64,000 bases of DNA from Microbacterium hydrocarbonoxydans (GCF_904831005.1 NZ_LR882982.1:1364001-1428000), one strand, 5' to 3'. Positions 9,763-18,361 are shown, numbered from the stretch's first letter. Translations and numbers: made by a program. Notes: generated from the letters alone by a model not told the origin.

Positions 9763-11919
9763 ATGCCGACCACGGCAACCGCCGCCACACGGCGCAAGAA
9801 GACATCTCGTCGCGACGACGAGGCACCGCTGATCCCGATCCTGGCGCGCAAGGTGCGCGAGATCGAGGCCAAGTCGCAGCGCGGCAAGCTGGGCCCGACC
9901 AATCGCGTGAAGTTCCAGGTGATCGCGTTCCTCGTGCGAGAGGAGCGCGCACGGGTGAAGGCTGACACCGAGATCGCCGACGGGGCGCGGGCGGAACTGC
10001 TCAAGCGGCTCGACGGTGTGGCGACGATCCTCGCGAAGACCGCCGCGCGCGACACCTCGCTGATCCAGCTCCTCGAAGCCGATCAGGCCACTTCGCCCGT
10101 GGCGAAGCGCATGCGCCGCGACTGGCTGCTCGAGTCGGGGGCGGAACTCGCGCCCGAAGAGCTGATCATCGCCGATATCGCACCGGTGCAGATGCCTGTG
10201 GTGCCGGCCGCGATCGCGGAGCGTCAGGTCACGCCGCCGTCCGTCGAGGCGCGCCAGCTCGCGAACCCGTTCCTGGCACCCGACCTCACGCCGCGGCCGA
10301 CCACGACCCCTCGCCGTCGCCTTGACGGCTGGGAGCTGATGGGCCCGCTCTACAAGGCGTTCGAAACCGGCGCAGGGGGCTCCGCAGCGAGCATGGATCT
10401 GCCGCCGGCGCCCGAGTACGACCATGTGTCGCCCAAGGGCCTCGAAGTCATGGTGCACCAGTCCCGCTTCCTCGAAGCGGTTCGAGCCGGACATCGCAGC
10501 TTCCTTCTCGCAGATGAGCCGGGTCTCGGAAAGACGGCGCAGTCGGTGCTCGCCGCGTCGGTCGCCGAGGCGTACCCACTGCTCGTCGTCGTGCCGAACG
10601 TCGTCAAGATGAACTGGGCACGCGAGGTCGAGCGATGGACCCCGCAGCGTCGAGCCACGGTCATCCAGGGCGACGGAACCGACATCGACGCATTCGCCGA
10701 CGTCTTCATCGTGAACTACGAGATCCTCGATCGCCACATGTCCTGGTTGGCCTCCATCGGCCTTCGGGGGATGGTCGTCGATGAGGCGCACTTCATCAAG
10801 AACCTGAGCTCGCAGCGCTCGCAGAACGTGCTGACGCTCGCGTCGCGCGTGCGGGAACGAACTCCCGGAGGCAAGCCGCTCCTGCTGGCGCTGACCGGAA
10901 CCCCGCTGATCAACGACGTCGAGGACTTCGACGCCATCTGGCGGTTCCTGGACTGGACCACGGGGGAGAAGCCCGGACCGGAGCTCATGGAGAAGCTGGA
11001 GGCGACCGGCCTCACGCCTGCGGACAAGGCCTTCTATCCCGAAGCGCGCGACGCCGTGATCTCGATGGGTATCGTGCGACGCAAGAAGAAGGATGTCGCG
11101 GCGGACCTGCCGGACAAGCTCATCGCCGATCTGCCGGTGCAGCTCGACGACGACTTCGGGCGCAGCATCCGCCACGCGGAGCGCGAGCTCGGGGAGCGCC
11201 TCGCGGCCCGCTACCGGCGGATCGTCGAGGCGAGGACCTCATCGACGGGCTCGTCGCGTGTCGCGGCCGGCGAGATCGACGAGGACATCGTGCGGCTCGT
11301 CGCGCAGAACGAGCTGGAGGAGTCGAAGGCGGCCGGAACCGGCGGAGACAACGTCTTCACCATGGTGCGCCGCATCGGTCAGGCGAAGGCCCACCTCGCC
11401 GCCGACTACGCCGCGCAACTGCAGCGCTCCGTCGGGAAGGTCGTGTTCTTCGCGAAGCACATCGACGTGATGGATCAGGCAGAGGCGCACTTCGCCTCGG
11501 CCGGCATCCGCTCGGTGTCGATCCGAGGCGACCAGACCTCTACCGCCCGGCAGCAGGCGATCGACGACTTCAACGGCGACGCAGGAGTCGGCATCGCCGT
11601 CTGCTCGCTCACGGCGGCCGGTGTCGGCCTCAACCTGCAGGCGGCGTCGAACGTCGTGCTCGCGGAGCTGTCGTGGACGGCTGCCGAGCAGACGCAGGCG
11701 ATCGACCGCGTGCACCGCATCGGACAGGACGAGCCCGTCACGGCCTGGCGCATCATCGCGGCGCACACCGTCGACGCGAAGATCGCAGAGCTGATCGACC
11801 AGAAGCAGGGTCTTGCGGCACGCGCGCTCGACGGCGAGGCCCTCGACGAGGTCGCGGCCGAGCCCGTGCAGCTCGGAGCCCTGATGCACCTGCTCAGGGA
11901 GGCGCTGAGCGGCGCCTGA
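9763..11919 (+). CDS. SNF2-family DNA-dependent ATPase/helicase
   Basis: A 718-residue superfamily 2 motor. Motif I is DEPGLGKTAQ (from residue 251), motif II VVDEAHFIKN (Asp340), motif III LALTGTPLIND, and motif VI QAIDRVHRIGQ (around 648). The first 150 residues are basic and unlike the usual SNF2 N-terminus. The RHRIGQ-like motif VI and the compact core resemble SMARCAL1/HepA-like enzymes, so remodelling or repair of DNA-protein complexes is plausible but unproven. AGGAGGAGC precedes the ATG. The 209-bp upstream gap holds a possible -10 (TAGTAT near 9606). A strong hairpin follows the stop. Confidence 0.9.
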   Translation: MPTTATAATRRKKTSRRDDEAPLIPILARKVREIEAKSQRGKLGPTNRVKFQVIAFLVREERARVKADTEIADGARAELLKRLDGVATILAKTAARDTSLIQLLEADQATSPVAKRMRRDWLLESGAELAPEELIIADIAPVQMPVVPAAIAERQVTPPSVEARQLANPFLAPDLTPRPTTTPRRRLDGWELMGPLYKAFETGAGGSAASMDLPPAPEYDHVSPKGLEVMVHQSRFLEAVRAGHRSFLLADEPGLGKTAQSVLAASVAEAYPLLVVVPNVVKMNWAREVERWTPQRRATVIQGDGTDIDAFADVFIVNYEILDRHMSWLASIGLRGMVVDEAHFIKNLSSQRSQNVLTLASRVRERTPGGKPLLLALTGTPLINDVEDFDAIWRFLDWTTGEKPGPELMEKLEATGLTPADKAFYPEARDAVISMGIVRRKKKDVAADLPDKLIADLPVQLDDDFGRSIRHAERELGERLAARYRRIVEARTSSTGSSRVAAGEIDEDIVRLVAQNELEESKAAGTGGDNVFTMVRRIGQAKAHLAADYAAQLQRSVGKVVFFAKHIDVMDQAEAHFASAGIRSVSIRGDQTSTARQQAIDDFNGDAGVGIAVCSLTAAGVGLNLQAASNVVLAELSWTAAEQTQAIDRVHRIGQDEPVTAWRIIAAHTVDAKIAELIDQKQGLAARALDGEALDEVAAEPVQLGALMHLLREALSGA

Positions 11920-11931
11920 CACATGGCTCGG

Positions 11932-11967
11932 AATCGGCGTTAAGAATCTTGATTCTTGACGCCGATT
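11932..11967 (+). terminator. Hairpin after the SNF2 gene
   Basis: Seventeen-base arms (11932-11948 and 11951-11967) pair with one G-T wobble around a two-base loop, followed by a short T-rich tract. Its position 13 bp past the stop supports an intrinsic terminator; the AT-rich inner part could also bind a regulator. Confidence 0.75.
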
Positions 11968-12073
11968 TTCCGTTGTCGGTGGGGGTTCGAGGAAAATCCC
12001 GAGATCCGTCGCTGATCGGGCGCAAGATCCACGGTTTTCGTCGGCTCGAATGGCGCGTGATCGGCCCGGGCGC

Positions 12074-12079
12074 TAATGT
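12074..12079 (+). promoter_or_regulatory. Possible -10 box for pfkA
   Basis: TAATGT lies about 55 bases upstream of the pfkA start. No -35 is obvious. Confidence 0.3.
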
Positions 12080-12133
12080 CGTTCGCAGGCAGTGTCGCCT
12101 GTTCCCCCTTTCCACTGACCGTCTGAGGCAAGC

Positions 12134-13162
12134 ATGAAGATCGGCATCCTGACGAGCGGCGGCGACTGCCCCGGACTCAACGCGGTCATCCGCGGAATCG
12201 TGCTCAAGGGCACCACGACCTATGACATCGAGTTCGTCGGCATCCGCGACGGCTGGCGCGGCGTGGTCGACGGGGACTTCTTCCCGCTGACCCGACACGA
12301 GGTGAAGGGTCTGTCCAAGGTGGGCGGAACCATCCTCGGCACCAGCCGGACGAACCCCTACGAGGGCGAGCGGGGCGGCGCGGAGAACATCGCCAAGACG
12401 CTCTACGGTCACAGGATCGACGGCATCATCGCCATCGGGGGCGAGGGCACCCTCGCCGCAGCGGACAGGCTCGCGAAAGACGGCATCAACGTCATCGGCG
12501 TTCCGAAGACGATCGACAACGACCTGCGCGCCACCGACTACTCGTTCGGCTTCGACACCGCCGTGAACATCGCGACCGACGCCATGGACCGCCTTCGTAC
12601 GACCGGCGACTCGCACCAGCGCTGCATGGTGGCTGAGGTCATGGGCCGACACGTCGGATGGATCGCGCTGCATGCAGGGATGGCAGCCGGTGCGCACGCG
12701 ATCCTGATCCCCGAGGTACCGCAGACGATCGAGGAGATCGTGGCTCTGGTCACGAGCGCTCACGATCGTGGGCGTGCTCCTCTCGTCGTGGTGTCCGAGG
12801 GGTTCACCCTCCAGGGCATGGACGAGGCATACAGCGACAAGGGACTGGACGCTTTCAACCGTCCTCGGCTCGGTGGCATCGGCGACCAGCTCGCCCCCGA
12901 GATCGAGCGCATCACCGGCATCGAGACGCGGGCCACCATCCTCGGCCACATCCAGCGCGGCGGTTCTCCGTCGGCATTCGATCGAGTGCTCGCGACCCGG
13001 TTGGGGCTGCACGCCGCCGACGCCATCATGGATCGTGCGTGGGGTCAGATGGTGGCGATGCAGGGCACCGACATCGTGCGCGTTCCCTTCGCAGAGGCGC
13101 TCGGCGAGCTGAACACGGTTCCGCGGAGCCGCTACGACGAGGCTGCCGCACTGTTCGGCTGA
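12134..13162 (+). CDS. pfkA: ATP-dependent 6-phosphofructokinase
   Basis: Phosphorylates fructose 6-phosphate in glycolysis. The 342 residues begin MKIGILTSGGDCPGLNA and include GGEGT (102-106), PKTIDND and MGRHVGWIAL. The phosphoryl-donor site reads Gly-Gly-Glu-Gly: glycine at the position equivalent to E. coli Gly104, where pyrophosphate-dependent enzymes have Asp. The following PKTIDND carries Lys where E. coli has Gly124. This Gly/Lys combination is known from ATP-dependent streptomycete enzymes, so ATP is the likely donor. GAGG precedes the ATG. Confidence 0.94.
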   Translation: MKIGILTSGGDCPGLNAVIRGIVLKGTTTYDIEFVGIRDGWRGVVDGDFFPLTRHEVKGLSKVGGTILGTSRTNPYEGERGGAENIAKTLYGHRIDGIIAIGGEGTLAAADRLAKDGINVIGVPKTIDNDLRATDYSFGFDTAVNIATDAMDRLRTTGDSHQRCMVAEVMGRHVGWIALHAGMAAGAHAILIPEVPQTIEEIVALVTSAHDRGRAPLVVVSEGFTLQGMDEAYSDKGLDAFNRPRLGGIGDQLAPEIERITGIETRATILGHIQRGGSPSAFDRVLATRLGLHAADAIMDRAWGQMVAMQGTDIVRVPFAEALGELNTVPRSRYDEAAALFG

Positions 13163-13194
13163 ATCTCCTCGGTCTGTCATACGCAGGCCATGGC

Positions 13195-13271
13195 CGAGAT
13201 CCGGTCAACCGCGCGAGATGCGGACGTTTCAGCGTCGAGCATCCGCGTTCCGCGTGGTTGACCGGATCTCG
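13195..13271. repeat. 77-bp palindrome P1, left end of the DUF559 cassette
   Basis: Two 29-base arms (13195-13223 and 13243-13271) surround a 19-base centre. The arms match as inverted repeats at 25 of 29 positions. The outer arm starts CGAGATCCGGTC and ends GATGCGG. It lies between the pfkA stop and the DUF559 stop codon. Confidence 0.9.
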
Positions 13272-13307
13272 CGCCGCTCGACCGCACCCCCTCGCGTCGG
13301 CGCTGAG

Positions 13308-14141
13308 TCAGCCGTCGACATGCAGGCGCTGAGCGAGGGCGGTGCGCACGATGTCGGCGACCAGATCCGGCATGAAGAAGATCTGGTGGAAGTCGAACCT
13401 CAACACCGTGTAACCGCGCAGGCGCAGGCGGGCATCGGCGTCGATGTCGCGACGGCGCGAAGCCGGGTCGCTGTGATGCGCGAATCCGTCGAGCTGGACG
13501 ACGAGCCTCTGGCCGATCAGCGCATCGACGGCGCGTCCGTCGATACGCACCTGCTGACGCAGCACCACCCCGATCGACCGCATCAGGAGCAGGAACTCGG
13601 TCTCGAGCCCGGAGTCCGAGAGGCTGGAGGCCACTCCGGCGAGGCGCCGGGCCCGCAGCCCCTGCCAGGCGACGCGCTCCAGCACGCCGGCGCCGATCAG
13701 GCGACGGTTCAGCGCTGATTCCCAGATCGCCAGTGCGACTGGCGCTTCCTGACAGCGTGCGACGTGATGCAGGACGTTGATCAGCGGATCGACGGTCTGG
13801 CGCCGATGGACCGGCGCAGGTCCACGGGACCAGTGCACGCGGATTCCGGTGCACCTGGTCCTCCCCGCACCCGCGGGTACCGCCAGGTGATGCGCATCAG
13901 GCGCGGGCGACCACAGTCCCAGTCTGCGGGCGGCGCTGATGCAGGTGAGGCGTCCTCCTGCTGCGACCGCTGCGAGCAGTTCGTCATCACCCGGATGCAG
14001 CGAGATCCATGATCGTCGCACCCTCTGCATCCGACCGTTCGCGATCGCGGCGTCGACCGCGTGCCTGCTGAATCCCGCCGAGTAGATCTCCGATGTGTGA
14101 GCGACGCCGTCGCGCGACGCGAGCCATCCGTCCAGTTGCAT
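13308..14141 (-). CDS. DUF559 (Vsr-like nuclease fold) protein with AbiEi-like N-terminus
   Basis: A 277-residue protein. The C-terminal third matches DUF559, a PD-(D/E)XK/Vsr-type domain: ETEFLLLMRSIGV, then VDALIGQRLVVQLDGFAHH, then RRRDIDADARLRLRGYTVLRF, giving candidate active-site residues Glu (ETEF), Asp (VDAL) and the QLDG pair. The N-terminal 60 residues look like the winged helix of AbiEi-type antitoxins (LASRDGVAHTSEIYSAGFS), followed by an AbiEi-like middle segment (CISAARRLGLW). I chose the ATG at 14141, where the conserved N-terminus begins; the frame stays open for 48 more codons upstream. Function is unknown; no partner toxin or methylase is adjacent. Confidence 0.82.
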   Translation of the reverse strand: MQLDGWLASRDGVAHTSEIYSAGFSRHAVDAAIANGRMQRVRRSWISLHPGDDELLAAVAAGGRLTCISAARRLGLWSPAPDAHHLAVPAGAGRTRCTGIRVHWSRGPAPVHRRQTVDPLINVLHHVARCQEAPVALAIWESALNRRLIGAGVLERVAWQGLRARRLAGVASSLSDSGLETEFLLLMRSIGVVLRQQVRIDGRAVDALIGQRLVVQLDGFAHHSDPASRRRDIDADARLRLRGYTVLRFDFHQIFFMPDLVADIVRTALAQRLHVDG

Positions 14142-14242
14142 GCGCCCACTCTGGGCGGTGCGCAACGCCCTCGGGCGGCGGAGACCGTCGTCGAGAGAAC
14201 TGCTCGTCGATCGACGGCCTGTGCAGAAGCGGTTGTCCCGAC

Positions 14243-14319
14243 TCAGACCCGGCGAACCGCGCCGGATGCGGACGGCGGCGCGCACGGCGGCCGCATCTCG
14301 CGCGGTTCGCCGGATCTCG
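14243..14319. repeat. 77-bp palindrome P2, right end of the DUF559 cassette
   Basis: Arms 14243-14271 and 14291-14319 with a 19-base GC-rich centre, matching as inverted repeats at 24 of 29 positions. The outer (right) arm, read on the minus strand, is CGAGATCCGGCG...GATGCGG, nearly identical to the outer arm of P1. It lies between the DUF559 start and the stop of the convergently placed peptidase gene. Confidence 0.9.
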
Positions 14320-14346
14320 TGCGCGCCGCCCGTGGGGACCTGCCGA

Positions 14347-16446
14347 TCAGCTCTCGGCCAGCCCCACGGTGTCGAGCAGCCAGGCGAGCTCGAAGGCGCG
14401 CTCCTTCCACGAGTTGTAGCGTCCGCTCACTCCACCGTGGCCGGCGACCATCTCGCACTTCAGCAGCACGTCCTTCGCGCCGGCGGCTCTGAGCGCAGCC
14501 ACCCACTTCGCAGGCTCGACGTACATCACGCGGGAATCGTTGAGCGAGGTGACCGCGAGGATGCGCGGGTACTCGACGCCGTCACGCACGTTCTCATAGG
14601 GGGAGTAGGACTTCATGTACTCGTAGACATCTGCTCCGTGCAGCGGGTCGCCCCACTCATCCCACTCCACCACCGTCAGCGGCAAGGAGGGGTCGAGGAT
14701 CGTCGTGAGAGCATCGACGAACGGGACCGCTGCGAGGATCCCCGCGAACAGTTCCGGGGCGAGGTTGGCGACGGCGCCCATGAGCAGGCCTCCGGCGCTT
14801 CCTCCTTCTGCGACGATCAGCTCTGGCGTCGTGACGCCCGTCTCGACCAGGTGCTCGCCGCATGCGATGAAGTCCGTGAACGTGTTGCGCTTGTTGAGCA
14901 GCTTGCCGTCCTCGTACCACTGGCGGCCCATCTCTCCACCTCCCCGCACATGTGCGACGGCGAACACGATGCCTCGATCGAGCTCCGAGAGGCGCGCGAC
15001 CGAGAATCCCGGATCGATCGAGTGCTCGTACGACCCGTAGCCGTAGAGGTGCACGGGGCGCGGTGATGAGCCGGGCGCGCCGAACGAGCGCTTCCAGACG
15101 AGCGAGATCGGCACGCGGGTGCCGTCGACGGCCGTCGCCCACGCACGTTCCTGGCCGTACTCGAGAGGGTCGTAGCCGCCGAGCACCGCGACCTGTTTGC
15201 GCAGGACGAGTTCGCGCGAGGCCAGATCGAGTTCGTAGACGGTACCTGGCGTCACGAACGACGTGTAACCGAGGCGCAGGAACGGGGAGTGCCACTCGGG
15301 GTTGCCGCTGACGCCTGCGGAGTACAGGGGCTCGTCGAAGAGGATGTCCTCGACGGAATCCGTCGAGTAGTCGAGCATGCCGACCCGCTCGAGACCTTCG
15401 CGACGATACTCGACCGTGGCGAAGTCCCGGAAGGCATCCATGCCGAGTAGGCGGCGCCCCGCCTCGTGCGGCAGCACGACTCGGCGCTCTCCCTCCGGGT
15501 CCGACGCGGCGACCGACACGAGCTCGAAGTCGAGCGCATCATCGTTGTGCAGGATGTAGAGACGGTCCTCGCCATCGACGACCGCATGCTCCAGGGAGTA
15601 TTCCACTCCTTCTCGTCTGGGCCAGACGACGCGTGGCGGAGCGGTGAGATCTCCCGCCAGATCCACCAGGTACTCCTCGCTCGTGATGCTCGAACCCACA
15701 GCGATCACCAGGTATCTCCTGCTGCGGGTGATCCCCGCGCCCAGCCAGAACTTCTCGTCCGGTTCGTGGAAGAGCTTCACGTCCTCGTCGACCGGAGTAC
15801 CGAGCCGGTGCAGCCACAGCGTGTCCGGACGCCACGCGTCGTCCCGCGTCGTGTAGAGGATCCCCGTGCCGTCGGGCGTGAAGAACGCGCCAGCGGTGTT
15901 CGGGATCTCATCCGCCAGAGTCTCCCCGGTCGTGAGGTCGCGCACGTGCACCGTGTAGAGCTCATCGCCCTCGAAATCGGTCGCCCAGAGAAGCCGCGTG
16001 GCGTCGTCCGAGGTGTCGAACGCGCCCAGCGAGAAGAACTCGTGTCCCTCTGCCTCGGCATTCCCGTCGAGCAGGACGACCTCTCCGGGAACCGCCACAC
16101 CCGGCTCCAGCACCGGGGGAGTCCAGTCGTCCTCGTCCGCCGCCGTGCGACAGTGGATGCCGTACTGGGCGCCCTCCACGGTGCGGCTGTAATACCACCA
16201 CGCCCCGCGGCGTGTGGGAACCGAGAGATCGGTCTCCTGCACACGGCTCTTGATCTCCTGGAACAGCGTGTCCCTGAGCCCTGCGAGGTGGGCGAGTTCC
16301 GCTTCGGTGTGGGAGTTCTCGGCTTCGAGATGGGCGATCACGTCCGGCGAGTCCTTGTCGCGGAGCCACTCGTACGGATCCTCGAAGGTGTCGCCGTGGT
16401 GCGTGCGAAGAGTGGAGCGGCGGTCCGCGATCGGGGCATCAGTCAC
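14347..16446 (-). CDS. S9 family oligopeptidase (oligopeptidase B-like)
   Basis: Cytoplasmic serine peptidase cleaving short peptides, probably after basic residues. The 699 residues comprise an N-terminal beta-propeller (from DPYEWLRD) and a C-terminal alpha/beta hydrolase. Catalytic Ser550 sits in EGGSAGGLLMG. Asp in TSLNDSRVMYVEP and His in VAGHGGVSGRY complete the triad. RGGGEMGRQWYEDGK is typical of protease II. The start is GTG at 16446, the first codon of a VTDAPIADRR N-terminus, seven bases after a TAGCGT -10. Twelve further in-frame codons exist upstream but would lie across the promoter. No signal peptide. Confidence 0.93.
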   Translation of the reverse strand: MTDAPIADRRSTLRTHHGDTFEDPYEWLRDKDSPDVIAHLEAENSHTEAELAHLAGLRDTLFQEIKSRVQETDLSVPTRRGAWWYYSRTVEGAQYGIHCRTAADEDDWTPPVLEPGVAVPGEVVLLDGNAEAEGHEFFSLGAFDTSDDATRLLWATDFEGDELYTVHVRDLTTGETLADEIPNTAGAFFTPDGTGILYTTRDDAWRPDTLWLHRLGTPVDEDVKLFHEPDEKFWLGAGITRSRRYLVIAVGSSITSEEYLVDLAGDLTAPPRVVWPRREGVEYSLEHAVVDGEDRLYILHNDDALDFELVSVAASDPEGERRVVLPHEAGRRLLGMDAFRDFATVEYRREGLERVGMLDYSTDSVEDILFDEPLYSAGVSGNPEWHSPFLRLGYTSFVTPGTVYELDLASRELVLRKQVAVLGGYDPLEYGQERAWATAVDGTRVPISLVWKRSFGAPGSSPRPVHLYGYGSYEHSIDPGFSVARLSELDRGIVFAVAHVRGGGEMGRQWYEDGKLLNKRNTFTDFIACGEHLVETGVTTPELIVAEGGSAGGLLMGAVANLAPELFAGILAAVPFVDALTTILDPSLPLTVVEWDEWGDPLHGADVYEYMKSYSPYENVRDGVEYPRILAVTSLNDSRVMYVEPAKWVAALRAAGAKDVLLKCEMVAGHGGVSGRYNSWKERAFELAWLLDTVGLAES

Positions 16447-16459
16447 GCTTCCCACGCTA
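16447..16459 (-). promoter_or_regulatory. Leaderless-type -10 box of the S9 peptidase gene
   Basis: On the minus strand TAGCGT is followed by seven bases (GGGAAGC) and the GTG start. Confidence 0.55.
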
Positions 16460-16511
16460 GCCCAGGTCGAGTTGACCGGCACCCGGGAGGGTGGGAGGAT
16501 CTACCGGGGCC

Positions 16512-16540
16512 GGTTAACGGAAGTAAAACCCACGGTGAAC
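16512..16540. promoter_or_regulatory. PHO-box-like direct repeats upstream of pit
   Basis: GGTTAAC (16512), GTAAAAC (16523) and GGTGAAC (16534) repeat with exact 11-bp spacing. Read on the minus strand they resemble the GTTCACC-type direct repeats bound by PhoP in actinobacteria. The array ends 65 bp before the phosphate transporter start, consistent with control by phosphate limitation. Confidence 0.6.
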
Positions 16541-16605
16541 TCTTCGTTCGTCACGTCGATCCCGTCGACACCTCTCCTTTCTTCCTCAACGACCGAAAGC
16601 GAACG

Positions 16606-17997
16606 GTGGAAACCGCAGCCCTCATCGTCGTGCTGGTAATCCTGCTGGCACTCTTCTTCGACTTCACCAACGGGTTTCACGACACCGCCAACGCGATGGC
16701 CACGCCCATCGCGACAGGCGCGCTCAAGCCCAAGACCGCTGTCCTTCTCGCAGCCGTCCTCAACCTCGTCGGGGCGTTCCTGTCGACCGAGGTCTCCAAG
16801 ACCGTGTCGCACGGCATCATCCGTGAGGACACGATCCAAGGCGATGTGTTCCTCCCGATGATCTTCGCCGGTCTCATCGGCGCGATCACCTGGAACATGC
16901 TCACCTGGCTGCTGGGCCTGCCCTCGAGCTCCTCGCATGCTCTCTTCGGCGGGCTCATCGGGGCCACGCTCGTCGGCGTCGGAGTCAACGGCATCGACTT
17001 CGGCATGGTGCTGTCGAAGATCATCCTCCCGGCCCTGATCGCACCCCTGACGGCAGGGATCATCGCGTTCGCCGCGACCAAGCTCGCGTACTCGATCACC
17101 CGTCGCTACGACGGAAGGCCCGACGGCAGAGACGGCTTCCGCTGGGGACAGATCTTCACCTCGTCGCTCGTGGCGCTCGCGCACGGGACGAACGATGCAC
17201 AGAAGACGATGGGTGTGATCACGCTCGCGCTCATCACGGTCGGCTGGCAGAACAGCGAGCAGGCCGACCCGTACCTCTGGGTGATCATCGCGTGTGCCGT
17301 GACCATCGCTCTGGGCACGTATCTCGGCGGGTGGCGGATCATCCGCACGCTGGGCAAGGGCCTGACCGAGGTCAAGCCCGCGCAGGGCTTCTCCGCGGAG
17401 AGCTCGACGGCGGCCACCATCCTCGCCTCGAGCGCCTTCGGCTTCGCGCTCTCCACGACACAGGTGGCGTCGGGTTCGGTGATCGGCTCGGGACTCGGCC
17501 GCCGCGGATCGACCGTGCGGTGGCGCACGGCGGGCCGCATCGCGATCGGCTGGCTTCTCACGCTCCCCGCAGCGGGCGCCGTCGGTGCGTTCGCCGCGCT
17601 GCTCATCACCTGGCTCGGTCTGTGGGGCATCGCGATCGACGCTGTGCTCGCTCTCGCCGTGATCATCGGGCTGTTCCTGCGCTCCCGCAAGGACGCGGTG
17701 ACGTCTGCGAACGCCATGAGCGACGTCGCGGAGTCCGGCCTCGCCGTCGATCTGCCCGACAGCCCCCCGCCGACGCGCCGACAGCAGCGGATCGCGCAGG
17801 CCAAGGCCGAGGCGAAAGCCAGGGCTGCCGCACGCGAAGAGTCGAAAGCCCGCAACAAGGCGGAGGCCCGGGCGAAGTCCGCCGCGAAGGCGAGCGCGAA
17901 GAGCAGCGGCGGCGGTACGACGCAGGGTGCAGCCGCACCCGACGACACCTCCGCAGTCACGGATGCCGATACCGAGAACAGCGAGGGATCGAAGTGA
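16606..17997 (+). CDS. Inorganic phosphate transporter, PiT family
   Basis: Membrane symporter for phosphate (or metal-phosphate). The 463 residues start VETAALIVVLVILLALFFDFTNGF, and the family signature continues HDTANAMATPIATGALKP. A second inverted copy appears as ALAHGTNDAQKTMGV near residue 190. About ten membrane spans occupy residues 1-365. The C-terminal 80 residues form a highly charged Ala/Lys/Glu/Arg tail (KAEAKARAAAREESKARNK) predicted to be cytosolic. GTG at 16606 is chosen because the first transmembrane helix starts there; its ribosome site is weak. The next gene overlaps by four bases. A PHO-box-like array lies upstream. Confidence 0.95.
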   Translation: METAALIVVLVILLALFFDFTNGFHDTANAMATPIATGALKPKTAVLLAAVLNLVGAFLSTEVSKTVSHGIIREDTIQGDVFLPMIFAGLIGAITWNMLTWLLGLPSSSSHALFGGLIGATLVGVGVNGIDFGMVLSKIILPALIAPLTAGIIAFAATKLAYSITRRYDGRPDGRDGFRWGQIFTSSLVALAHGTNDAQKTMGVITLALITVGWQNSEQADPYLWVIIACAVTIALGTYLGGWRIIRTLGKGLTEVKPAQGFSAESSTAATILASSAFGFALSTTQVASGSVIGSGLGRRGSTVRWRTAGRIAIGWLLTLPAAGAVGAFAALLITWLGLWGIAIDAVLALAVIIGLFLRSRKDAVTSANAMSDVAESGLAVDLPDSPPPTRRQQRIAQAKAEAKARAAAREESKARNKAEARAKSAAKASAKSSGGGTTQGAAAPDDTSAVTDADTENSEGSK

Positions 17998-18329
17998 GCG
18001 TCGACATCGACTGGGGAGCGTTCGTCCAGGTCTTCTTCGCCGCACTGCTGGGAGCATGCGCGGTCGTGACGTTCTACGCCTGCGGGCTGCGACTTCTCGT
18101 GCGCAGCGGCCACGCTCCTGTCGTGAGCCCTGCGGAGTTCACCGATGCGATCACCGTCATCACCGAGAAGGAACTCAAGCGCGCTGCCAAGCAGGCGGCG
18201 AAGGCCGCACGCAAGAGTCCGCTCACCGACGCGCAGAAGAGGGTCTCGCTGTTCGGCGCCTACGGATGCTTCGCGCTGTGTGCGGTCGCGGTCGTGGCCG
18301 GCATCCTGATCATCGTGGTCGGCCACTGA
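17994..18329 (+). CDS. Small two-span membrane protein coupled to pit
   Basis: A 111-residue protein with one hydrophobic span near the N-terminus (about 9-32), a central Lys/Ala-rich cytosolic stretch (ELKRAAKQAAKAARK), and a second span at the C-terminus (about 86-109). The GTG start overlaps the pit stop (GTGA), so translation is coupled. Small proteins of this kind follow pit in related genomes (recalled). An accessory or regulatory role for the phosphate carrier is an inference. Confidence 0.78.
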   Translation: MSVDIDWGAFVQVFFAALLGACAVVTFYACGLRLLVRSGHAPVVSPAEFTDAITVITEKELKRAAKQAAKAARKSPLTDAQKRVSLFGAYGCFALCAVAVVAGILIIVVGH

Positions 18330-18361
18330 GTCGCTCCGCGACACCGCGACCGGCGGCACTC

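Larger units (their letters stand above)
13195..14319. mobile_element. Candidate 1,125-bp DUF559 cassette bounded by paired palindromes
   Basis: The single DUF559 gene is enclosed by two palindromes of identical design (29-base arm, 19-base centre, 29-base arm; 77 bp each) in inverted orientation. The outermost arms (13195-13223 and the reverse complement of 14291-14319) match at 27 of 29 bases, so they act formally as terminal inverted repeats. I see no direct target-site duplication outside them and no transposase. It could be a mobile or formerly mobile unit, or a gene inserted between two copies of a genomic REP-like palindrome. Confidence 0.45.

Noticed and set aside
13195..14319. Target-site duplication flanking the DUF559 cassette
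   Set aside because: The ten bases outside the two ends share no direct repeat, so a classical transposon insertion cannot be claimed.
15466..16605. Plus-strand extension of the Pit frame by 380 codons upstream
   Set aside because: It runs antisense through the S9 peptidase, and the Pit family N-terminus begins at 16606.
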